In this document: positions 1 to 8,442 of the stretch, in pieces
Numbering within the stretch: position 1 is the stretch's first letter
How the letters are laid out: every line of letters starts with the position of its first letter
NCBI RefSeq assembly: GCF_007954365.1
Contig: NZ_VOLO01000001.1
Location: 620,001-684,000, forward strand
Source of the DNA: Frigoribacterium sp. ACAM 257
GTDB taxonomy: Bacteria; Actinomycetota; Actinomycetes; Actinomycetales; Microbacteriaceae
DNA: 64,000 bases
Direction of reading: 5' to 3'
Notes under the pieces: generated by a model
Told to the model about the DNA's origin: nothing
The model's database searches: none
The model's input: the letters and a program-made list of their open reading frames with translations, nothing else
Position numbers and translations under genes: made by a program

Positions 1-1008
1 GAGCTCACCCGCCTCGACACGGTCGACGATCTCCCAGTCGTGCGCCTCGGCCAGCGGGATCCCGTCGCGCGAGGGCTTCTCGGAGGGGTGGGCGTGCCGC
101 GCGAACGACCGCAGGATGTTCTCGGGGTCGACGTGCCCGAGCCCGAACGAGCGGACGCCGGGGGTGTCGACGATCCAGCCGCCGCTCGGCACCTTGAACG
201 AGACGGTCGACGACGACGTGTGGCGCCCGCGTCCCGTCACCGCGTTGACGACGCCGACCTCGCGCTGCGACCCCGTCAGGGCGTTGACGAGCGTCGACTT
301 GCCGACGCCCGAGTGGCCCACGGTCACGGTCACGTGTCCGTCGAGCAGCTCGCGCAGCTCGTCGAGCACCGGCGACGGCGAGCCGTCGGGCAGGGGATCG
401 AACGACGTGGAGGTGGTGGTCACGATCCGCAGGTCGAGGCACGAGAAGTGCGCCGCGAACGGCGCGGGGTCGGCCAGGTCGGTCTTGGTGATGCAGAGGA
501 TCGGCTCGACGCCCGCGTCGAAGGCGGCGACCATGTAGCGGTCGACGAGGCGGGGGCGCGGCTCCGGGTCGGCCGCGGCCACCACGATGAGCATCTGGTC
601 GGCGTTGGCGACGATGACGCGCTCGACGGCGTCGCTGTCGTCGGCGCTGCGTCGCAGCAGCGTCGTCCGCTCCTGCACCTTGACGATGCGCGCCAGCGAG
701 CCCTCGGCGCCGCTCGTGTCGCCGACGACCCCGACCCGGTCACCGGTGACGACGCTCTTCTTGCCGAGCTCGCGGGCCCTGGCGGTCGTGATCTCGCGCT
801 CGTCGGGGGTGCCGGCGTCCATCAGCACGCCGTAGCGGCCGCGGTCGACGGTCCAGACCACCCCCTGCTCGGCGTCCGCGTACGCGGGCCGCTGCTTGGT
901 GCGCGGCCGGTTGGCCTTCGGGTTCGGGCGCTGTCGCACCGAGCTCTCGTCGTACTGGCCCCAGGCCTCGTCCTCTGCGGCGTCGTCGCCGTCGCTCCAC
1001 CAGCTCAC
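1..1008 (-). CDS. rsgA: Ribosome small subunit-dependent GTPase A (partial, C-terminus off the window)
   Basis: RsgA is a GTPase that helps mature the 30S ribosomal subunit. The translation runs off base 1, so about 336 N-terminal residues are visible and the C-terminal zinc-binding domain is not. It shows the circularly permuted GTPase order: G4-like ITKTD near residue 173, then the P-loop GHSGVGKST near 235, then DTPG near 278. An OB-fold-like region ([13 protein letters not shown]) precedes it. I chose the GTG at 1006-1008 (MSWWSDGDD...), 7 nt after the aroA stop, which implies co-transcription behind aroA. The family is certain; only the start is a choice. Confidence 0.93.
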   Translation of the reverse strand, partial: MSWWSDGDDAAEDEAWGQYDESSVRQRPNPKANRPRTKQRPAYADAEQGVVWTVDRGRYGVLMDAGTPDEREITTARARELGKKSVVTGDRVGVVGDTSGAEGSLARIVKVQERTTLLRRSADDSDAVERVIVANADQMLIVVAAADPEPRPRLVDRYMVAAFDAGVEPILCITKTDLADPAPFAAHFSCLDLRIVTTTSTSFDPLPDGSPSPVLDELRELLDGHVTVTVGHSGVGKSTLVNALTGSQREVGVVNAVTGRGRHTSSSTVSFKVPSGGWIVDTPGVRSFGLGHVDPENILRSFARHAHPSEKPSRDGIPLAEAHDWEIVDRVEAGEL

Positions 1009-1015
1009 CGGGGGC

Positions 1016-2434
1016 CTACAGGAACCCGAGCAGGTCGATGTCGGCGGGGCGCTCGACGACGCGGCGGCCGAGCAGGTCGTCCCACAGCTCGACGAACTGG
1101 GGCAGCGTCTTCGAGACGACGCGGACGTCGTCGAGCTCGACGCCGTCGACCGCGAGGCCGATGATCGCCGCGGCGTGGGCCATCCGGTGGTCGCCGTAGG
1201 TGCGCCACTGGCCGGCGTGCAGGGGCGACGGCTCGACGTGCAGGCCGTCGTCGAGCTCGGTGACGAGGCCGCCGAGGGCCGAGATCTCGCTGGCGAGGGC
1301 CGCGAGGCGGTCGGTCTCGTGCCCGCGCAGGTGACCGATGCCGGTGATGGTGCTCGGGCCCGACGCGAGGGCCGCCAGCGCGACGAGAGCCGGGGCGAGC
1401 TCGCCCCCGCGGGAGAGGTCGACGTCGACGCCGGGCAGCGACCCGCCGCCGACGAGGCCGTCGCCGCCGTCGACCGTCAGCACGCCGTCGACCAGCGTGA
1501 CGGTCGCTCCCCAGAGCGGCAGCAGCTCGATCAGGTCGGCTCCGACCTGAGTCGTCTCGGCCGGCCAGTGCGCGATCGAGACGGTGCCGCCCGCCACGAG
1601 GGCCGCGACGAGGAAGGGCGCGGCGTTCGACAGGTCGGGCTCGATCGTGAGGTCGCGTCCGGCGATCGCCGTGGGCGGGACCTCCCAGACGCCGGGCTCG
1701 GGCGTCGCGACGGTCACGCCGCGCTGCGCGAGCGCGTCGATCGTCATCTCGATGTGCGGCGTGCTCGGCAGCACGTCGGCGGTGTGGCGGAGCGTCAGTC
1801 CGCGCGAGAACCGCGGCGCGGACAGCAGCAGGCCGGACACGAACTGGCTGGAGGCGGACGCGTCGATCTCGACGTCGCCTCCCTCGACCTCGCCCGTGCC
1901 GTAGAGGCTGAACGGGAGCGAGCCCCGTCCGTCGTCCGAGACGTCGACGCCGAGGGCCCGAAGCGAGTCGAGGGTGGCGCGCATCGGGCGACGTCGAGCG
2001 GCCTCGTCGCCGTCGAAGGTGACGGGGCCGAGGGCGAGCGCAGCCACTGGGGGCAGGAACCGCATGACCGTGCCCGCGAGGCCGCAGTCGACGGTCGCGC
2101 CGCCCGCGAGCTCGCCGGGCGTGACGACCAGGTCGGGGCCGAACGGCTCGCCCGACTCGAGCTCGTCGATCGTCGTGCCCAGGGCGCGCAGCGCCGCGAT
2201 CATCAAGGAGGTGTCGCGCGAGTGCAGGGGCGCCCGCAGCGTCGAGGGGGAGTCGGCCAGGGCCGAGAGCACCAGCTCCCGGTTCGTCAGCGACTTCGAC
2301 CCGGGCAGCGACGAGGAGGCGCGGAGCGGGCCCGCGGCCCGTGGCGCGACCCAGCGCCCGTCGTCGACCTCGGGGGGAACGCCGCCGTCGTCGTAGGGAG
2401 AGAACTCGGGCCCGGAATACCTGTACACCTGCAT
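1016..2434 (-). CDS. aroA: 3-phosphoshikimate 1-carboxyvinyltransferase (EPSP synthase)
   Basis: This enzyme makes EPSP from shikimate-3-phosphate and PEP in the shikimate pathway, in the cytoplasm. About 472 residues, somewhat longer than the usual 430-450 because of a roughly 40-residue N-terminal extension. Signatures seen: [11 protein letters not shown] near residue 43, [10 protein letters not shown] (loop binding substrate), [25 protein letters not shown] and [11 protein letters not shown]. The frame stays open to another start at 2473, but ATG 2432-2434 ([11 protein letters not shown]) is preferred. That ATG lies inside a predicted sigma-R promoter of the opposite strand, so a start further inside remains possible. 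It is followed 7 nt later by rsgA. Confidence 0.95.
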   Translation of the reverse strand: MQVYRYSGPEFSPYDDGGVPPEVDDGRWVAPRAAGPLRASSSLPGSKSLTNRELVLSALADSPSTLRAPLHSRDTSLMIAALRALGTTIDELESGEPFGPDLVVTPGELAGGATVDCGLAGTVMRFLPPVAALALGPVTFDGDEAARRRPMRATLDSLRALGVDVSDDGRGSLPFSLYGTGEVEGGDVEIDASASSQFVSGLLLSAPRFSRGLTLRHTADVLPSTPHIEMTIDALAQRGVTVATPEPGVWEVPPTAIAGRDLTIEPDLSNAAPFLVAALVAGGTVSIAHWPAETTQVGADLIELLPLWGATVTLVDGVLTVDGGDGLVGGGSLPGVDVDLSRGGELAPALVALAALASGPSTITGIGHLRGHETDRLAALASEISALGGLVTELDDGLHVEPSPLHAGQWRTYGDHRMAHAAAIIGLAVDGVELDDVRVVSKTLPQFVELWDDLLGRRVVERPADIDLLGFL

Positions 2435-2439
2435 CGGTT
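2414..2439 (+). promoter_or_regulatory. Predicted SigR/SigH-type promoter of the sigma factor gene
   Basis: GGAAT at 2414-2418, 18 nt, then GTT at 2437-2439. This matches the GGAAT-N18-GTT pattern known for actinobacterial SigR/SigH promoters. It lies about 90 nt upstream of the sigma gene and implies autoregulation, as known for this family. It overlaps the likely aroA start on the other strand. Match and spacing are seen; function is inferred. Confidence 0.6.
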
Positions 2440-2530
2440 CACCAGGGTAATGCAGCGACGACCTGGAGGACACGTGCCCACAGCACTTGCACCGAGGCGG
2501 ATCACCGTGGCCGAACTAGAATCGGCCGTG

Positions 2531-3208
2531 ATGATCACCCCCGAGGGCGACGAGCCCACACCCGCGACCAGCGCGACCGCACCCGACCCCGTCGTGGCGT
2601 CGGACGAGGGCGAGCCCGACCTGCGGGGTCTCTTCGAGGAGCAGGCCCTGCCGTTCATGGACCAGCTCTACGCGGCGGCCATGCGCATGACGCGCAACCC
2701 GGCCGACGCCTCCGACCTCGTCCAGGAGACGTTCGTCAAGGCGTTCGCGGCGTTCCGGCAGTTCCAGCAGGGCACGAACCTCAAGGCCTGGCTGTACCGG
2801 ATCCAGACCAACACCTTCATCAACACGTACCGCAAGAAGCAGCGCGACCCGTACCAGGGCACCATCGACGAGCTCGAGGACTGGCAGATGGGCGGCGCCG
2901 AGTCGGCGACCCGCACCTCCGGCTCCACCCGCTCGGCCGAGGCCGAGGCCATCGACCACCTGCCGGACACCGCCGTCAAGGACGCGCTCCAGAAGGTCCC
3001 GGAGGACTTCCGCATGGCGGTCTACTTCGCGGACGTCGAGGGCTTCTCGTACCAGGAGATCGCCGACATCATGAAGACGCCCGTGGGCACGGTGATGAGC
3101 CGTCTGCACCGCGGCCGTCGCCTGCTGCGGGGACTACTCGCCGACTACGCCCGCGACCGGGGGATCGCGGTCCCGGCCGGCACGACATCGAAGGGCAGCA
3201 CCAAATGA
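2531..3208 (+). CDS. sigH: ECF RNA polymerase sigma factor, SigH/SigR type (thiol-oxidative stress)
   Basis: This alternative sigma factor is predicted to direct RNA polymerase to disulfide- and heat-stress genes. The 225-residue product has sigma-2 at roughly 37-103 ([16 protein letters not shown], then [19 protein letters not shown]) and sigma-4 at roughly 150-200 with the helix-turn-helix [20 protein letters not shown]. An acidic, Pro/Ala-rich N-terminus of about 30 residues precedes sigma-2. The start is ATG 2531; a GTG directly before it (2528) is equally possible. The stop overlaps the next gene's start (ATGA), and that gene is a zinc anti-sigma factor, which fixes the SigR/SigH assignment. 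A matching promoter lies upstream at 2414-2439. Confidence 0.93.
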   Translation: MITPEGDEPTPATSATAPDPVVASDEGEPDLRGLFEEQALPFMDQLYAAAMRMTRNPADASDLVQETFVKAFAAFRQFQQGTNLKAWLYRIQTNTFINTYRKKQRDPYQGTIDELEDWQMGGAESATRTSGSTRSAEAEAIDHLPDTAVKDALQKVPEDFRMAVYFADVEGFSYQEIADIMKTPVGTVMSRLHRGRRLLRGLLADYARDRGIAVPAGTTSKGSTK

Positions 3209-3447
3209 CCGACTGCGGTTGCGACAAGGCGAAGGCCGAGCTCGAGGAGTTCCTGCACGACGAGCTCTGCCGTGAGGACGCCGCCGACATCCGGGAGCAC
3301 ATGGCCACCTGCGCCGACTGCTCGGGCGAGCACAAGGTCGGCATCGTGCTGACGGAGGCGGTGCAGCGCGCCTGCAAGGAGACCGCCCCTGAGGACCTGC
3401 GCTCGACCGTCCTCGCACGCCTGCGCGACCTGCAGGCCTCGCACTAG
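3205..3447 (+). CDS. rsrA: Zinc-associated anti-sigma factor, RsrA/RshA type
   Basis: An 80-residue redox-sensitive anti-sigma factor. The ZAS motif H-x3-C-x2-C is present as HMATCADC near residues 31-38. More cysteines lie at the N-terminus (DCGCDK), at ELC, and near QRAC. In this family reduced protein with zinc binds the sigma factor, and disulfide formation releases it. The ATG overlaps the sigma stop by 4 nt, so the two are translationally coupled and made in matched amounts. Confidence 0.92.
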   Translation: MTDCGCDKAKAELEEFLHDELCREDAADIREHMATCADCSGEHKVGIVLTEAVQRACKETAPEDLRSTVLARLRDLQASH

Positions 3448-3466
3448 CGACCCGGACCCCGAGGCG

Positions 3467-3910
3467 TCAGCTGAGCGTCGCGTCCTCGCGACGGGCGGCG
3501 TGCACCACGACGTCGTCCCACAGCAGCTGCAGCGACGGGTCGCCCGCGTCTCCGGTGCGCTGCACGACCTTCGAGACGGCGGGCACGCAGAGGCAGAAGT
3601 CGGGCTCGCCGACGACGAGCACGAGCGGGTCGTCGCCCGAGCCGGAGCAGAGCCGGCCGCCGTACTCGCGGCGCACCGTCTCGAAGAAGTAGCAGGCCGC
3701 GCCCAGCGAGACCGCGTCGGGGACGCCGTCGGCGTCGACGTCCCCGCGGTGACGGGCGATGACGGCGTCGAGGGTGCCGACCGAGGCAGGGCTGAAGTCG
3801 AGCGAGGCCGCGTCGTCGCGGTGCCCGCCCTTCGCGACCGACTTGACGAAGCGGGCCGCCTCGTCGGCGACGTGCTGCTCGGGCGTCGAGTTCCGTGTGA
3901 AGAGACCCAT
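3467..3910 (-). CDS. Conserved hypothetical protein, 147 aa
   Basis: I do not recognise a named family. The product starts MGLFTRNSTPEQHVADEAARF, has no signal peptide or membrane segment, and is acidic with a mixed alpha/beta look. It contains DVDADGVPDAV, an Asp-rich stretch resembling a calcium-loop or dockerin-like pattern; this may be chance. Cysteines occur at AACYFF, RLCSG and FCLCVP. It converges on rsrA with a 19-nt gap and diverges from the GNAT gene. A TAGGGT box lies 8 nt before the ATG, so the transcript is probably close to leaderless. G+C-rich codon use fits a real gene. Confidence 0.7.
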   Translation of the reverse strand: MGLFTRNSTPEQHVADEAARFVKSVAKGGHRDDAASLDFSPASVGTLDAVIARHRGDVDADGVPDAVSLGAACYFFETVRREYGGRLCSGSGDDPLVLVVGEPDFCLCVPAVSKVVQRTGDAGDPSLQLLWDDVVVHAARREDATLS

Positions 3911-3967
3911 GGCAACCGACCCTATCCTCCGACGTCACGCGTCGTCGACCTGCGCTAGCGTCGTCGC

Positions 3968-4408
3968 ATGACCGCCACGGTGGAGATCCTCGCCAGCCCG
4001 ACGTCCGACGACCTCGACGACCTGGTCGCCCTCATCGGGCTGCTCGGCCACTCGCTCGACGCCGAGGTGCTCTCGGGTCGGCTCGCGCACCTCACCGCCG
4101 CCGCGGGGCACGAGACCTGGGTCGTGCGCGGTGACGACGGCCACGTGGTCGCGGTGGCGGGCGCCCACGTGCGCTGGGCCTACAACGCCGACGCGCCGAC
4201 GGCGCAGCTGCTGCTGCTGGTGGTGGGGGAGACGGCCCGGCGAGACGGCACCGGCTCGCACCTCCTGCAGCACTTCGAGGAGTGGTCGCGCGGCCACGGC
4301 GCGCGCACCCTCGAGGCCGTCTCGGCCGCCGCCACCGACTCCGCCCACCGCTTCTACCGCAAGCGCGGCTACCACGAGGCCGGCGTCCGCTACTCCAAGC
4401 TGGTCTGA
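3968..4408 (+). CDS. GNAT family N-acetyltransferase
   Basis: The 146-residue protein has the GNAT core. Motif A is LLLLVVGETARRDGTGSHLLQHFEEW, with the acetyl-CoA loop R-R-D-G-T-G-S. Motif B is AHRFYRKRGYHEAG, the common HRFYxxxGF/Y ending. Substrate cannot be told from sequence. The -10 box TAGCGT (3956-3961) sits 6 nt before the ATG, so the mRNA is probably leaderless. It stands alone and converges on kgd across a long hairpin. Confidence 0.88.
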   Translation: MTATVEILASPTSDDLDDLVALIGLLGHSLDAEVLSGRLAHLTAAAGHETWVVRGDDGHVVAVAGAHVRWAYNADAPTAQLLLLVVGETARRDGTGSHLLQHFEEWSRGHGARTLEAVSAAATDSAHRFYRKRGYHEAGVRYSKLV

Positions 4409-4457
4409 GCCTCGCGGGCGGCCGCCGCGGCTCGTGGCCGACGCTCGTTAGGCGCTG

Positions 4458-4519
4458 AACGACGCGAGAGCGACGAACCGACGCGATGTTCCGCATCGGT
4501 TCGTCGCTCTCGCGTCGTT
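4458..4519. terminator. Perfect 24-bp inverted repeat between convergent genes
   Basis: Arms 4458-4481 and 4496-4519 are perfectly complementary over 24 bp around a 14-nt loop. It sits between the ends of the GNAT gene (+) and kgd (-), so it can serve both directions. There is no T-run on either side. Confidence 0.8.
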
Positions 4520-4533
4520 TCTCCGGCCGGCCG

Positions 4534-7500
4534 CTACAGCGTGAGCGCCGCCGCGATCAGCTCGGCCTGCTGGGCCGCGCTCGCCTTGGTCGAGCCCGCC
4601 GCCGGCGAGGCCGACGCGGGGCGCGAGGCGACCGTGATCCGCCGGTCGAGGTGCTTCTGCAGCTCGAGGACGACGAACGGCCAGGCGCCCTGGTTCTCCG
4701 GCTCCTCCTGGGCCCAGACGAGCTCGGCTGCGGGGTAGCGCGACAGCACCTCGCGGATGCGCTCGAGCGGCAGCGGGTAGAGCTGCTCGAGGCGGACCAG
4801 CGCGATGTCGTCCTGCACGCCGCGCTTGTCGAGCTCAGCCGTCAGGTCGTAGTGGATCTTGCCCGAGTGCAGCACGACGCGCTTCGTCGCCGACGTGTCC
4901 TGGACGCGCGTGCAGTCGAGCACGGGCTCGAACCGACCGCTCGTGAAGGCGTCGACGCCGCTCGTCGCGCCGCGGAGGCGCAGCATTGCCTTCGGCGTGA
5001 AGACCACGAGAGGACGACGGGGCCTCGCGTACGCCTGGCGGCGCAGCAGGTGGAAGTAGGAGGCGGGGGTCGAGGGGCGCGCGATGGTCATGTTGTCCTC
5101 CGCGCACATCTGGAGGAACCGCTCCATCCGGGCCGACGAGTGGTCGGGGCCCTGGCCTTCGTAGCCGTGCGGCAGCAGCAGCACGACGCTCGAGCGCTGG
5201 CCCCACTTCTGCTCGGCGCTCGAGATGAACTCGTCGATGATCGTCTGCGCGCCGTTGCTGAAGTCGCCGAACTGCGCCTCCCACATCACGAGCGCGTCGG
5301 CCCGCTCGACCGAGTAGCCGTACTCGAAGCCCATCGCCGCGTACTCGCTGAGCAGCGAGTCGTAGATCCAGAGGTTCGCCTGGTCGTCGGTGATGTTCTG
5401 CAGGGGCAGCCACTCCTGGCCGTTCTCCCGGTCGTGCAGCACCGAGTGGCGCTGCACGAACGTGCCGCGTCGGCTGTCCTGGCCGGCGAGACGCACCGGG
5501 GTGCCCTCGGTGAGGACCGAGCCCATCGCGAGCAGCTCGGCGAAGGCCCAGTCGATGCCGCCGTTGCGGCTCATCTCGACGCGCTTCTTGAGCAGCTGCG
5601 AGAGCTTCGGGTGCACCGAGAAGCCCTCGGGCGGGTTGTCGTGCGCGTCGCCGATCGCGTGGATCAGCTCGAGCTCGACGCCCGTGCTCTCGGGCTCGCC
5701 CGTGGCGTCGTCCCGCTGCGACTTCGGTCGCTCGAGGTCGTCGACGTCTCCGCCGTCGTCCGTGATCACGGGCATCGAGCCGGTCTGCGCCGCGTGCGTC
5801 TCCTGGAAGGCCCGCTCTAGGCGGTCCTGGAAGTCGCGGTGGGCACCGTCGTACTCCTCCTGCGTGATGTCGCCGCGGCCGACGAGCGCCTCGGTGTAGA
5901 GGGTGCGGACGCTGCGCTTGGCCTCGATCAGGTTGTACATCAGCGGCTGGGTCATCGACGGGTCGTCGCCCTCGTTGTGTCCACGACGGCGGTAGCAGAT
6001 CAGGTCGACGACGACGTCGCGCTTGAACTGCTGACGGTACGAGAACGCGAGCTCGGCGACCCGGGCGACGGCCTCGGGGTCGTCGCCGTTGACGTGGAAC
6101 ACCGGAGCCTGGATCGTCTTCGCGACGTCGGTCGAGTAGATCGACGAACGCGACTCGGACGGGGGAGTCGTGAAGCCGACCTGGTTGTTGATGACGACGT
6201 GGATGGTGCCGCCGACGCGGTAGCCCCGCAGCATCGACATCTGCAGGGTCTCGACCACGACGCCCTGGCCGGCCATCGCCGCGTCGCCGTGGATGAGGAT
6301 GGGGAGGGTGCCGAAGACGCCCTTCGGGCCTCTGTCTTGCTTGGCCCGGACGATGCCCTCGAGCACGCCATCGCCGGCCTCGAGGTGCGACGGGTTCGCC
6401 GCGATGTAGACGGGGATCGTCTCGCCGGTGGCGCTCGTGAACTCGCCCTCGGTGCCGAGGTGGTACTTGACGTCACCCGAGCCCTGGACGGTACGGGGGT
6501 CTTGGGTGCCCTCGAACTCGCGGAAGATCTGGCCGTACGTCTTGCCTGCGATGTTGGTGAGGACGTTGAGACGGCCACGGTGTGCCATCCCGATCGCCAC
6601 CTCCTCGAGTTCCTCTCGGGCCGCCTGCTGGATGACCGTGTCGAGCAGGGCGATGGCGGACTCGCCGCCCTCGAGGCTGAACCGCTTCTGGCCGACGTAC
6701 TTCGTCTGCAGGAACGTCTCGAACGCCTCGGCCTCGTTGAGCTTCGCGAGGATGCGCATCTGCTCGTCGTGCGACGGCTTCACGTAGGGCACCTCGACGT
6801 GCTGCTGCACCCAGGCCCGCTGTGCGGGATCCTGGATGTGCATGTACTCGACGCCGATCGTGCGGCAGTACGAGTCGCGCAGGATGCCGAGGATGTCGCG
6901 CAGCAGGGCGGAGGTGTGGCCGCCGAGGCCGCCCGTGACGAACTCGCGGTCGAGATCCCAGAAGGTGAGGCCGTGGCTCTCGATCGCGAGGTCGGGGTGG
7001 CTGCGCTGGCGGTACTGCAGCGGATCGATGTCGGCCATCAGGTGGCCGCGGACCCGGTAGCTGTTGATCAGTTCTTGCACCCGAGCCGTCTTGCCCACGC
7101 GCTCGGCGAGGTTGACGTTGATGTCGGGGTTCCAGCGGATGGGCTCGTAGGGGATGCGCAGAGCGGCGAAGATCTGCTCGTAGAAGCCGCGCTGCCCGAT
7201 CAGCAGCTCGTTGACCTTCTTGAGGAACTCGCCGGAGCCGGCGCCCTGGATGACGCGGTGGTCGTAGGTGCTCGTGAGGGTGACCGTCTTGCCGATGCCG
7301 AGCTCGACGAGCGTCTTCGACGAGGTGCCCTGGAACTCTGCGGGGTAGTCGAGCGCGCCGGCTCCGATGATCGAGCCGGCGCCCTTCATCAGGCGGGGCA
7401 CGCTGTGCACCGTGCCGATGCCGCCCGGGTTCGTCAGGGAGATCGTGTTGCCCTGGAAGTCGGCCGCGGTCAGCTTGTTGTCGCGGGCGCGGCGGACGAC

Positions 7501-8319
7501 GTCCTCGTAGGCCGACAGGAAGTCGGCGAAGGTCATCTCGTCGGCCTTCTTGATGCCGGGGACGAGCAGGGCGCGGGTGCCGTCGGGCTTCGGGATGTCG
7601 ATCGCGAGCCCGAGGTTGATGTGCGCGGGCGTCACCACGGAGGGCTTGCCGTCCACCTCGTCGTAGAAGACGTTCTGGCTCGGGAACTCCTTGAGGGCCT
7701 GGACGAGCGCCCAGCCGATGAGGTGCGTGAACGAGACCTTGCCGCCCCGGGCGCGCTTCAGGTGGTTGTTGATGACGATGCGGTTGTCGATCATCAGCTT
7801 GGCCGCGACGGTGCGGACGCTGGTGGCCGTCGGGACGCTGAGGCTCGCGTCCATGTTCGTGGCGAGGGACTTCGCCATGCCGCGCAGAGGTGCGACCGTG
7901 GCCTCGGGCTCAGGGGCGGGCTCGGTGCTGCTGCGGGGCTTCTCGGGCGCCTTGGCGGGGGAGTCGGCCGGGATCGGCTTCTCGGACGGCTCGACCGAGG
8001 TCGTCTTGGCGGCCTTCTTGCCGGCCGGGGCAGCCGGTGCAGGTGCGGGCGCGGGGGGCTCGTTCTCGCCGGGGGCGCCGGTGACCTCGTCAGGGACCTG
8101 GGCCTGGCCGCCGTCCGTCTCGCCGGGCGCAGGAGCCCGGGCCTCGGTCTCGCCGCCTTCGCCGCTGCTGCCGGAGGGCCTGTACGCCTCGAGGACGGGC
8201 CACCACGACTCGTCGACCGCGGACTTGTCGACCACCCACTTCTCGTAGAGCTCGTCGACCAGCCACTCGTTGGCGCCGAAGGCACCCTCGTCGGTCGTTC
8301 CCGTCACGTGGCTCGTCAC
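4534..8319 (-). CDS. kgd: Multifunctional 2-oxoglutarate dehydrogenase E1/E2-like protein (alpha-ketoglutarate decarboxylase, SucA/Kgd)
   Basis: This is the actinobacterial fusion that carries 2-oxoglutarate through the TCA cycle. About 1261 residues, close to the roughly 1230 of mycobacterial Kgd. Residues 1-40 are the conserved N-terminal segment (FGANEWLVDELYEKW...ESWWPVLEAY). Next is an Ala/Pro/Glu linker to about 140. The E2-like acyltransferase domain follows (NPGGIGTVHSVPRLMKGAG, then TYDHRVIQGAGSGEFL). The ThDP E1 domain fills the rest (GMAHRGRLNVL, IHGDAAMAGQGVV, VINNQVGFTT, LPHGYEGQGPDHSSARMERF). The start is GTG 8317-8319 after GGAG; the frame stays open upstream without homology. 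It stands alone as a monocistron. Confidence 0.95.
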   Translation of the reverse strand: MTSHVTGTTDEGAFGANEWLVDELYEKWVVDKSAVDESWWPVLEAYRPSGSSGEGGETEARAPAPGETDGGQAQVPDEVTGAPGENEPPAPAPAPAAPAGKKAAKTTSVEPSEKPIPADSPAKAPEKPRSSTEPAPEPEATVAPLRGMAKSLATNMDASLSVPTATSVRTVAAKLMIDNRIVINNHLKRARGGKVSFTHLIGWALVQALKEFPSQNVFYDEVDGKPSVVTPAHINLGLAIDIPKPDGTRALLVPGIKKADEMTFADFLSAYEDVVRRARDNKLTAADFQGNTISLTNPGGIGTVHSVPRLMKGAGSIIGAGALDYPAEFQGTSSKTLVELGIGKTVTLTSTYDHRVIQGAGSGEFLKKVNELLIGQRGFYEQIFAALRIPYEPIRWNPDINVNLAERVGKTARVQELINSYRVRGHLMADIDPLQYRQRSHPDLAIESHGLTFWDLDREFVTGGLGGHTSALLRDILGILRDSYCRTIGVEYMHIQDPAQRAWVQQHVEVPYVKPSHDEQMRILAKLNEAEAFETFLQTKYVGQKRFSLEGGESAIALLDTVIQQAAREELEEVAIGMAHRGRLNVLTNIAGKTYGQIFREFEGTQDPRTVQGSGDVKYHLGTEGEFTSATGETIPVYIAANPSHLEAGDGVLEGIVRAKQDRGPKGVFGTLPILIHGDAAMAGQGVVVETLQMSMLRGYRVGGTIHVVINNQVGFTTPPSESRSSIYSTDVAKTIQAPVFHVNGDDPEAVARVAELAFSYRQQFKRDVVVDLICYRRRGHNEGDDPSMTQPLMYNLIEAKRSVRTLYTEALVGRGDITQEEYDGAHRDFQDRLERAFQETHAAQTGSMPVITDDGGDVDDLERPKSQRDDATGEPESTGVELELIHAIGDAHDNPPEGFSVHPKLSQLLKKRVEMSRNGGIDWAFAELLAMGSVLTEGTPVRLAGQDSRRGTFVQRHSVLHDRENGQEWLPLQNITDDQANLWIYDSLLSEYAAMGFEYGYSVERADALVMWEAQFGDFSNGAQTIIDEFISSAEQKWGQRSSVVLLLPHGYEGQGPDHSSARMERFLQMCAEDNMTIARPSTPASYFHLLRRQAYARPRRPLVVFTPKAMLRLRGATSGVDAFTSGRFEPVLDCTRVQDTSATKRVVLHSGKIHYDLTAELDKRGVQDDIALVRLEQLYPLPLERIREVLSRYPAAELVWAQEEPENQGAWPFVVLELQKHLDRRITVASRPASASPAAGSTKASAAQQAELIAAALTL

Positions 8320-8357
8320 AGCCGATCGCCCACTCTCCGTTGATCGTTCGATGTCGC

Positions 8358-8390
8358 GGCGGGCAGCGGTGCCCGCCGTGGACCAGCTTA
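8358..8390 (-). promoter_or_regulatory. Candidate kgd -10 box and leader hairpin
   Basis: On the minus strand TAAGCT (8385-8390) could be a -10 box, giving a leader of about 60 nt. A perfect 8-bp hairpin (8358-8365 with 8370-8377, 4-nt loop) would then lie at the very 5' end of the kgd mRNA. No good -35 is seen. Inference only. Confidence 0.35.
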
Positions 8391-8442
8391 ACAAGGTCCG
8401 CCTGGCCGCGTCCCGACGACCCGCAGGGATTACCGTTGGGGC

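Noticed and set aside
896-2530. A 545-codon upstream extension of the sigma factor gene
   Set aside because: The frame is open through the antisense of aroA. Sigma homology begins after 2531 and a promoter lies inside the extension.
5839-8343. An 834-codon open frame on the plus strand opposite kgd
   Set aside because: It is the antisense shadow of kgd; its translation is Arg/Glu/Asp/Val low-complexity and has no domain. Long antisense frames are normal in DNA this GC-rich.
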